Positions 14,020 to 18,886 of a stretch of DNA of 18,886 nt are shown here, piece by piece. The notes under the pieces were generated by a model that did no database searches, was not told the origin of the DNA, and saw nothing but the letters and a program-made list of their open reading frames with translations. Origin of the DNA: JBGOUV01 sp041477815 (GTDB lineage: Bacteria > Acidobacteriota > Terriglobia > Bryobacterales > JACQDG01); the NCBI GenBank assembly GCA_041477815.1, contig JBGOUV010000087.1, positions 1-18,886 on the forward strand, written 5' to 3'. A program made the position numbers and the translations under genes. Numbering within the stretch: the stretch's first letter is position 1; the number at the start of each line of letters is the position of its first letter.

Positions 14020-15612
14020 ATGAAACGACTCTTATTGCTGCTAATCGTATTGGCGCTGGGCGCGGCCGCCCAGACGCCCCTAACCGACGCCGACCTGAAA
14101 GGCGTGGAGGCGCCTAAGCCCGAGGCCCGCGCGGCGGGCGACCCCGACGGCTCGCTCACCGGCACGGTCGCCGACGTGGCGGTCAGCGATTCCAAGAAGG
14201 GCCTGACCCTGGCCGATCTGGTGAACCAGGTCGGGCAGAACAAGCTGGGCATCAACTTTACGTGGACGCTGGTGTGCGGCTTCCTGGTGATGTTCATGCA
14301 GGCGGGCTTCGCCTGCGTGGAGACCGGACTGTGCCGGGCCAAGAACGCCAACCACACCATGATGATGAACTTCATGGTTTATGGCGTGGGCATGCTGGCC
14401 TTCTGGCTGATCGGCTTCGCCATCCAGATGGGGGGCGTCGGAGCGGTGGGCAACCTGGGCTCCAGCCCGGTGCTGAACAAGGAGTTTACCGTCACCCTGT
14501 TCGGCAAGCCGTTCGGGCTGTTCGGACAGGGCGGCTACTTTCTGACGCACAACAACTCCTACGACGTGGGGGTGATGGTCATCTTCCTGTTCCAAATGGT
14601 GTTCATGGATACGGCCCTGACCATCGTCACCGGCACGGCGGCGGAGCGCTGGAAGTTCGCGGCGTTCATCGTCTCCTCGTTCCTCATGGGCGCTTTCCTC
14701 TACCCCATCTTCGCCAACTGGGCCTGGGGCGGCGGCTGGCTGGCCAACCTGGGCGCGAACTTCGGGCTGGGTCATGGCTACGCGGACTTCGCCGGCTCCG
14801 GGGTGGTACACGCCGTAGGCGGTCTGACGGCGCTGGTCATGGCCATTATCATTGGCCCGCGGCTCGGTAAGTTCAGTCGCGACGGCAAAGCGCACGCCAT
14901 CATCGGCCACGACATCGTGATGGTGCTCCTGGGATGTTTCATTCTGGCCTTCGGGTGGTTCGGGTTCAACCCGGGCTCGACGCTCGGCGCCTCGGGCAGC
15001 GGCAACCTGCGTATCGGGTCGATTGCGGTCAACACCATGCTGGCGGGCATGGCCGGCGGCTTCTCGGCGATGCTCTACATGTGGATGCGCTATAACAAGC
15101 CCGACGCCTCCATGACCGCCAACGGCCTGCTGGCCGGCCTGGTGGCGATCACGGCCCCCAGCGGGTTCGTCAATCCGGTGGCCGCGGTGATCATCGGTCT
15201 GATCGCCGGCGTGCTGGTATGCGTCGGCGTCGAGTTTTTCGAGCGGGTGATGAAGGTGGATGATCCGGTGGGCGCCATATCGGTCCACGGACTCAACGGC
15301 CTCTGGGGTGTGATCTCGGTGGGACTTTTCGCGGACGGCAGATCCAACTACGGCGGCTCCTGGAACGGCGTGGCGGGCAACGTCACCGGCCTGTTCTACG
15401 GCGACGCCGGCCAGCTTGTCGCCCAGTTGATCGGGGTCGCCGCCCTGGTCGGGTTTGTGTTCACCCTCGGCTTCGTCTTTAACCTGGGGGTCGATTTCTT
15501 CGTCGGCCAGCGGGTTTCGGCGAAAGCGGAGCTGGAGGGCCTGGACCTGCCCGAGATGGGCGCCCTGGGTTATCCAGAGTTTGAGCTGCGGCGTCCGGTG
15601 GGCGCGCAATGA
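14020..15612 (+). CDS. amt: Ammonium transporter Amt with secreted N-terminal extension
   Basis: A 530-residue inner-membrane channel for ammonium/ammonia of the Amt/MEP/Rh family. Residues 1-18 are a signal peptide (LLLLLIVLALGAAAQ), followed by about 55 hydrophilic periplasmic residues before the first channel helix at about 78 (NFTWTLVCGFLVMFMQAGF). Signatures: GYADFAGSGVVHAVGG with Asp256 and His264, FGWFGFNPGSTL, and SVHGLNGLWG with His423; the twin histidines line the pore. Eleven helices are expected. The length exceeds the usual 400-450 because of the extension and a loop near 145-180. The ATG at 14020 has GGGAG close upstream. The gene follows two small membrane proteins and overlaps the next gene as ATGA. 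No PII (glnK) gene, the common partner, is present in the window. Confidence 0.95.
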   Translation: MKRLLLLLIVLALGAAAQTPLTDADLKGVEAPKPEARAAGDPDGSLTGTVADVAVSDSKKGLTLADLVNQVGQNKLGINFTWTLVCGFLVMFMQAGFACVETGLCRAKNANHTMMMNFMVYGVGMLAFWLIGFAIQMGGVGAVGNLGSSPVLNKEFTVTLFGKPFGLFGQGGYFLTHNNSYDVGVMVIFLFQMVFMDTALTIVTGTAAERWKFAAFIVSSFLMGAFLYPIFANWAWGGGWLANLGANFGLGHGYADFAGSGVVHAVGGLTALVMAIIIGPRLGKFSRDGKAHAIIGHDIVMVLLGCFILAFGWFGFNPGSTLGASGSGNLRIGSIAVNTMLAGMAGGFSAMLYMWMRYNKPDASMTANGLLAGLVAITAPSGFVNPVAAVIIGLIAGVLVCVGVEFFERVMKVDDPVGAISVHGLNGLWGVISVGLFADGRSNYGGSWNGVAGNVTGLFYGDAGQLVAQLIGVAALVGFVFTLGFVFNLGVDFFVGQRVSAKAELEGLDLPEMGALGYPEFELRRPVGAQ

Positions 15613-16106
15613 CCAACGACTTGCAGACAGTCACTCCCGTCCGTCTGCCCCCAGTGCCCTGGCGGGACCCGCACACAGTCCCGCCAGGGCGTCTGGCGGA
15701 GTACATCCAGACGCTGGAACGGCAGTGCCGCGAGAATCCTGCCTCCGCAAATTTGCGGACCTGCCTGGGCCTGGCCTACGCCATGAACTACGAGGTGTAC
15801 AAATCGTTCGACGCCCTGGAAGAAGCCCGCCGTCTCGACCAGGACAACTTCTTCGCCCAGCTCAAGTACGGCGAGTTGTACTACCGGCTGCGGGCCCTGG
15901 AACGGGCCGAGGCCGAGACCCTGCAGGCGCTCGAGCTGGCGCAGAACGGCTGGGAGCTGTCGCTCGCCCGCAAACAGTTGCAGGAGATTCGCAAGCTGAA
16001 ACGCGAGGGCACGCAGAAACCGGCCTGGACCAAACCGCTGCTGGGTCCGGTGATGGTTCTGCTCCTGATGCTCGTGGTGTTGTCGCTGGCTATCGCTCCG
16101 AGGTGA
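15609..16106 (+). CDS. TPR-like protein with C-terminal membrane anchor
   Basis: A 165-residue protein whose ATG overlaps the amt stop (ATGA), so it is almost certainly translated by coupling. The N-terminal 30 residues are proline-rich (VRLPPVPWRDP). Residues about 32-115 form helical pairs of tetratricopeptide type (NLRTCLGLAYAMNYEVYKSF, FFAQLKYGELYYRLRALERA). A charged segment then leads to a single hydrophobic helix at about 144-162 (LLGPVMVLLLMLVVLSLAIA) ending APR, so the TPR part should face the cytoplasm, tail-anchored. TPRs mediate protein-protein contacts; a scaffold at the Amt channel, possibly in place of or together with PII, is inference. Two hairpins follow the stop. Confidence 0.75.
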   Translation: MTNDLQTVTPVRLPPVPWRDPHTVPPGRLAEYIQTLERQCRENPASANLRTCLGLAYAMNYEVYKSFDALEEARRLDQDNFFAQLKYGELYYRLRALERAEAETLQALELAQNGWELSLARKQLQEIRKLKREGTQKPAWTKPLLGPVMVLLLMLVVLSLAIAPR

Positions 16107-16120
16107 TCGGCAAGAGCACC

Positions 16121-16172
16121 GTAGTGCAAATCTGCACCACGCGCGACTCAACAGAATCAACAACTTGTTGAG
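16121..16172. terminator. Two consecutive hairpins between convergent genes
   Basis: GTAGTGCA-AATC-TGCACCAC (16121-16140, one mismatch that is a G-U wobble on the minus strand) is followed by CTCAACA...TGTTGAG (16147-16172). They lie between the stops at 16106 and 16214 and could terminate transcription from both sides. Neither has a T-run, so intrinsic termination is uncertain. Confidence 0.4.
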
Positions 16173-16213
16173 CGGCAAAGGGATGGGGCCGGGCCTCTGC
16201 CACGGGTTGTCAG

Positions 16214-16978
16214 TCAGGGGCCGAACAAGTACCCGAGGCGCATCTTGTAGATGAGCTGGTTGCCGGCCGGGGTGGCGGCTACGCCGATGCCGATGTTCCA
16301 CACGACGTTTTCCTTGATCTGGAGGTCGGCGCCGGGGAAGAACTGGTGCACCTGCTCGCGGCGCGGCAGCGGATCGAAGGGCCGGCCGGTCGAGCCGTAG
16401 TACTCCAGGGTCGGCTCCAAGCGGGGGCGGAGCGCGTAGGCGAGGCGGACACCGGGCTCGAAATCCCAGCCGTCGTGAGCGCCCGGCCCGCGCAAGGCGC
16501 GTCCGATGGTCGGGTTCACGTCCAGTTGCACCTTCCCCCAGGTCTTCTCGATAATGGGGCGCAGTTCGAGCGTGGCCGAGTTCTGCTCGTAGATCTGGCG
16601 AGGAAACCCCACCTCCGTGCTGAGGCTGAAGAGGAAGGGCAGCCGCCACGACTTCGGCAGGCGAAAGCGCGGACGCAGCCGCCAGCCGGCGAAGTCCAGC
16701 ACCCCGCCATGCGGCCGGCGCGCCGTCACCAGATAGCCGGCTATCTCAAAGTTATCGGTGATCCCGTGAGTCAGCTCGTAGGTCATGTGGAACTGGCTGT
16801 TGGTGGGCGCCATCGGGCCATCGAACTCCTTGGTGCCGTGGCCCATGAAGTTCAGGTGAGTCTCCAGGCTCCACATGCGCTTGGGTACGGTCTCCCACTC
16901 GTAGATCTGGATCTCAAACTGGTCCTGGGCAGCGACTGCCAGGGGAAGCAGGAACAGCAGGAGAGGGAATCTGGACAT
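16214..16978 (-). CDS. Outer-membrane beta-barrel-like protein
   Basis: A 254-residue secreted protein. The ATG at 16978 gives a clean signal peptide (SRFPLLLFLLPLAVAAQ); the open frame upstream of it is non-native. The mature part alternates hydrophobic and polar residues with frequent aromatic ends, in the manner of beta-barrel strands: SLETHLNFMGHGT, QFHMTYELTHGITDNFEIAGYLV, GWRLRPRFRLP, FLFSLSTEVGF, PTLEYYGSTG, NVVWNIGIGVAATPAG, LIYKMRLGYLFG. The phrase TYELTHGITDNFEI recalls transporter-like outer-membrane proteins of unknown substrate. It ends GYLFGP, not in a terminal Phe. No named family is assigned. It diverges from the PQQ-dehydrogenase gene over 62 bases, with TATACT as a possible -10 on this strand (17005-17000), suggesting shared regulation. 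Confidence 0.7.
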   Translation of the reverse strand: MSRFPLLLFLLPLAVAAQDQFEIQIYEWETVPKRMWSLETHLNFMGHGTKEFDGPMAPTNSQFHMTYELTHGITDNFEIAGYLVTARRPHGGVLDFAGWRLRPRFRLPKSWRLPFLFSLSTEVGFPRQIYEQNSATLELRPIIEKTWGKVQLDVNPTIGRALRGPGAHDGWDFEPGVRLAYALRPRLEPTLEYYGSTGRPFDPLPRREQVHQFFPGADLQIKENVVWNIGIGVAATPAGNQLIYKMRLGYLFGP

Positions 16979-17040
16979 TTCGAGGGGCCCGAATATCCGA
17001 GTATAGGGCAGAAGCGCGGGTGGCGTAGAGTTGTCAGCAT

Positions 17041-18886
17041 ATGAGATCGGCATTCCTGTTCCTCCTGGCGTTGGCCGCCCCGGCCGGGGCCCAGGAGTGG
17101 CCCCACTACGGCAACGACCCGGGCGGCAGCAAGCACTCCCCGCTCAACCAGATCAACCGCAGCAACGTCACGCGCCTCCAGGTGGCCTGGACCTACCACA
17201 CGCGGGAGTTCGCCGACGAGGAGAACTACCCCACCTCCACGGCCTTCGAGGCTACCCCGCTGGTGGTGGACGGGGTGATGTACTGCTCCACGCCCCGGTC
17301 GCGCGTGGTGGCCCTCGAGGCGGAGACCGGCCGCGAGTTGTGGGTGTTCGATCCGAAGCTCGCTCGGGGCCGGCCGGGCAGCCAGCTCGTCCATCGCGGC
17401 GCGGAATACTGGTCCGACGGCAAGAGCAAGCGCATTTTCCTGGGAACCGGCGACGGACGGCTGTTCGCGATCGACGCCGCCACCGGCCAGCCGGCCCCGG
17501 ATTTCGGCGACAACGGGTCGGTCAACCTGCGGCTCGGTATGGCGGATAAGTACCCGAACGCCAACTGGGGGCTGAGCTCCCCGGTGGCGGTGTGGCGCGA
17601 CCTGGTCATCGTCGGCGCCCGCAGCCCCGACGGCGAGCCGCAGGGTCCGAGCGGCGACGTCCGGGCCTTCGAGGCGCGCACCGGCAAGCTCCGGTGGCGC
17701 TTTCACGTGGTCCCGCAGAAGGGCGAGTTCGGCGTGGACACTTGGGAAGCCGAGTCCTGGAAAGACCGCGCCGGGGTGAACCCCTGGTCCCTGATGAGCG
17801 TGGACGTCGAGCGCGGCATGGTCTTTATTCCCCTGACCTCGCCCGCCACGGACTTCTACGGCGGCGACCGCAAGGGGCAGGACCTGTTCGGCAACTCGGT
17901 GGTCGCCCTCGACGCCGCCACCGGCAAGCGGATCTGGCACTTTCAAACCATCCACCACGACCTGTGGGATTGGGATCTTCCGGCCCTGCCTAACCTGGTG
18001 ACCATCCGGCGCGGGGACCGGGAGATTCCCGCCGTGGCCCAGGTGACCAAGACGGGGTTCCTGTTCGTCCTCGACCGCCTCACCGGCAAGCCGTTGTTCG
18101 ACGTAGAGGAGCGCCCGGTGCCCCAGACCCAGGTCCCCGGCGAGCAGTCCTGGCCGACGCAGCCGTTTCCCGTCCGGCCGCCGCCCTACGCCCGGCAGAC
18201 GTTCTCCTTCGACGAGCTGACCGACGTGACCCCCGAGTCGCGCGCCGAGTGCCAGAAGCTCATCGAAGGCGCGGTCACCGGCCCGATGTTTCGCCCCATC
18301 GGCCTCGATTACACCATCATGTTTCCGGGCACCAACGGCGGAGCCAACTGGGGCGGCGCCTCCTACGACCCGTCCGCGAACCTGCTCTTCGTCAATTCCA
18401 TGGACGTGGCCGCGCTGGTCAAAATGACGAAGCGCCCGGAAGGCTCCCTCATTCCCTATCGCTCCCTGGGGCGGGGCAGCCAGAGCTCGCGGTTCTGGGA
18501 TTCGAACCTCTATCCCTGCCAGAAGCCGCCATGGGGACACTTGACCGCGATCGACCTGAACAAAGGCGAGTTCCGCTGGCGGGTGACGTTGGGGGTGGTC
18601 GACGAGCTGGTGGCCCGGGGACTTCCACCCACCGGAGCGCCGAATCTCGGCGGCTCGATGGTCACGGCCGGCGGGCTGGTCTTCATCGGCGCCACCAACG
18701 ACAGCCGCTTCCGCGCCTTCGACAAGGATACCGGCAAGGAGCTATGGGTGACCCGGCTGCCGGCCAGCGCCCACGCCACGCCGATGACTTTCATGGGGAA
18801 GAAGACCGGCAAGCAGTTTGTGGCGATCGCGGCGGGGGGAGGCAACAAGTACAACAAGACGTATGGGGACGCGCTGGTGGCTTTCG
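17041..18886 (+). CDS. PQQ-dependent dehydrogenase (quinoprotein glucose dehydrogenase-like), 3' end beyond window
   Basis: 615 codons are visible with no stop before the right edge. A signal peptide (residues 1-18, ending AGAQ) leads directly into an eight-bladed propeller: EWPHYGNDPGGSKHSPLNQI, NVTRLQVAW, TPLVVDGVMY, GTGDGRLFAIDAATG, HHDLWDWDLPALPNLV (305-320), GFLFVLDRLTGKPLF, NGGANWGGASYDP and GAPNLGGSMVTAGGLVFIGATND. The HHDLWDWDLPA segment and tryptophan-docking motifs are those of PQQ enzymes nearest to membrane glucose dehydrogenase (Gcd). It lacks the N-terminal membrane helices of Gcd and no CxxCH haem site is visible, so it should be periplasmic and need an external electron acceptor. 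The final GGGNKYNKTYGDALVAF is close to the usual C-terminus, so few residues are missing. The true substrate is not determinable. No PQQ biosynthesis genes are nearby. Confidence 0.92.
   Translation, partial: MRSAFLFLLALAAPAGAQEWPHYGNDPGGSKHSPLNQINRSNVTRLQVAWTYHTREFADEENYPTSTAFEATPLVVDGVMYCSTPRSRVVALEAETGRELWVFDPKLARGRPGSQLVHRGAEYWSDGKSKRIFLGTGDGRLFAIDAATGQPAPDFGDNGSVNLRLGMADKYPNANWGLSSPVAVWRDLVIVGARSPDGEPQGPSGDVRAFEARTGKLRWRFHVVPQKGEFGVDTWEAESWKDRAGVNPWSLMSVDVERGMVFIPLTSPATDFYGGDRKGQDLFGNSVVALDAATGKRIWHFQTIHHDLWDWDLPALPNLVTIRRGDREIPAVAQVTKTGFLFVLDRLTGKPLFDVEERPVPQTQVPGEQSWPTQPFPVRPPPYARQTFSFDELTDVTPESRAECQKLIEGAVTGPMFRPIGLDYTIMFPGTNGGANWGGASYDPSANLLFVNSMDVAALVKMTKRPEGSLIPYRSLGRGSQSSRFWDSNLYPCQKPPWGHLTAIDLNKGEFRWRVTLGVVDELVARGLPPTGAPNLGGSMVTAGGLVFIGATNDSRFRAFDKDTGKELWVTRLPASAHATPMTFMGKKTGKQFVAIAAGGGNKYNKTYGDALVAF

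Noticed and set aside
14080..15609. 509-codon minus-strand ORF opposite amt
   Set aside because: His/Gln/Arg/Glu-rich antisense shadow of a transporter gene with complete family motifs.
16852..18540. 562-codon minus-strand ORF opposite the PQQ dehydrogenase
   Set aside because: Val/Gly/Arg-rich shadow sequence; the sense strand encodes an unmistakable quinoprotein.

Overview
The window is high-GC bacterial DNA, most like a member of the Acidobacteriota, probably close to Bryobacter/Solibacter. The reasons are: an Oar-type TonB-dependent receptor with an N-terminal carboxypeptidase-regulatory domain; remnants of an NHL-repeat protein and of a Planctomycete/Acidobacteria-type haem-binding-domain protein; a PQQ-dependent dehydrogenase; a DUF2277 protein; and a palindrome with the ACCGTNAGGGAGCGG core that I associate with genomes of this group. 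The assignment comes from recognition, not from a search. Nothing marks a phage, plasmid, IS or CRISPR region. Most of the window is compact chromosome, with accessory traces at the left edge and near 12 kb.

Layout. 1-950: a partial minus-strand gene with an R-x4-H (HEPN-like) motif that runs off the left edge, then the C-terminal scrap of a haem-binding-domain protein. 965-3041: a SAM methyltransferase, a YjbR/MmcQ-like protein, a DUF2277 protein and an isoprenylcysteine-methyltransferase-like membrane protein. 3038-7406: the outer-membrane LPS-assembly protein LptD, divergent from a zinc-ribbon/RDD membrane protein that is coupled by an ATGA overlap to a short-form glucose-6-phosphate isomerase. 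7413-8516: a palindromic repeat, a degenerate receiver-domain protein and a transglutaminase-like protein. 8513-12203: a 1086-residue TonB-dependent receptor and a frameshifted, truncated NHL-repeat pseudogene. 12335-12409: tRNA-Glu(CTC).

12693-13504 holds two unknown genes on the minus strand. They diverge from a four-gene plus-strand unit (13646-16106): two small membrane proteins, an ammonium transporter with a secreted N-terminal extension, and a tail-anchored TPR-like protein. The divergent promoter region carries two matching 15-bp palindromes of form TTAT-N7-ATAA. 16214-18886: a secreted beta-barrel-like protein divergent from a periplasmic PQQ-dependent dehydrogenase that runs off the right edge.

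How the genes fit together. The window has a strong cell-envelope theme: LptD (LPS export), the TonB receptor (nutrient uptake), a second outer-membrane protein, a periplasmic quinoprotein and Amt. The best candidates for something undescribed are the Amt unit with its small membrane partners and twin palindromes, the degenerate receiver protein, and the R-x4-H protein at the left edge. I do not see a complete, clearly novel defence or biosynthetic system. Several very long ORFs antisense to real genes are shadows of the GC-rich codon pattern and are listed as rejected.
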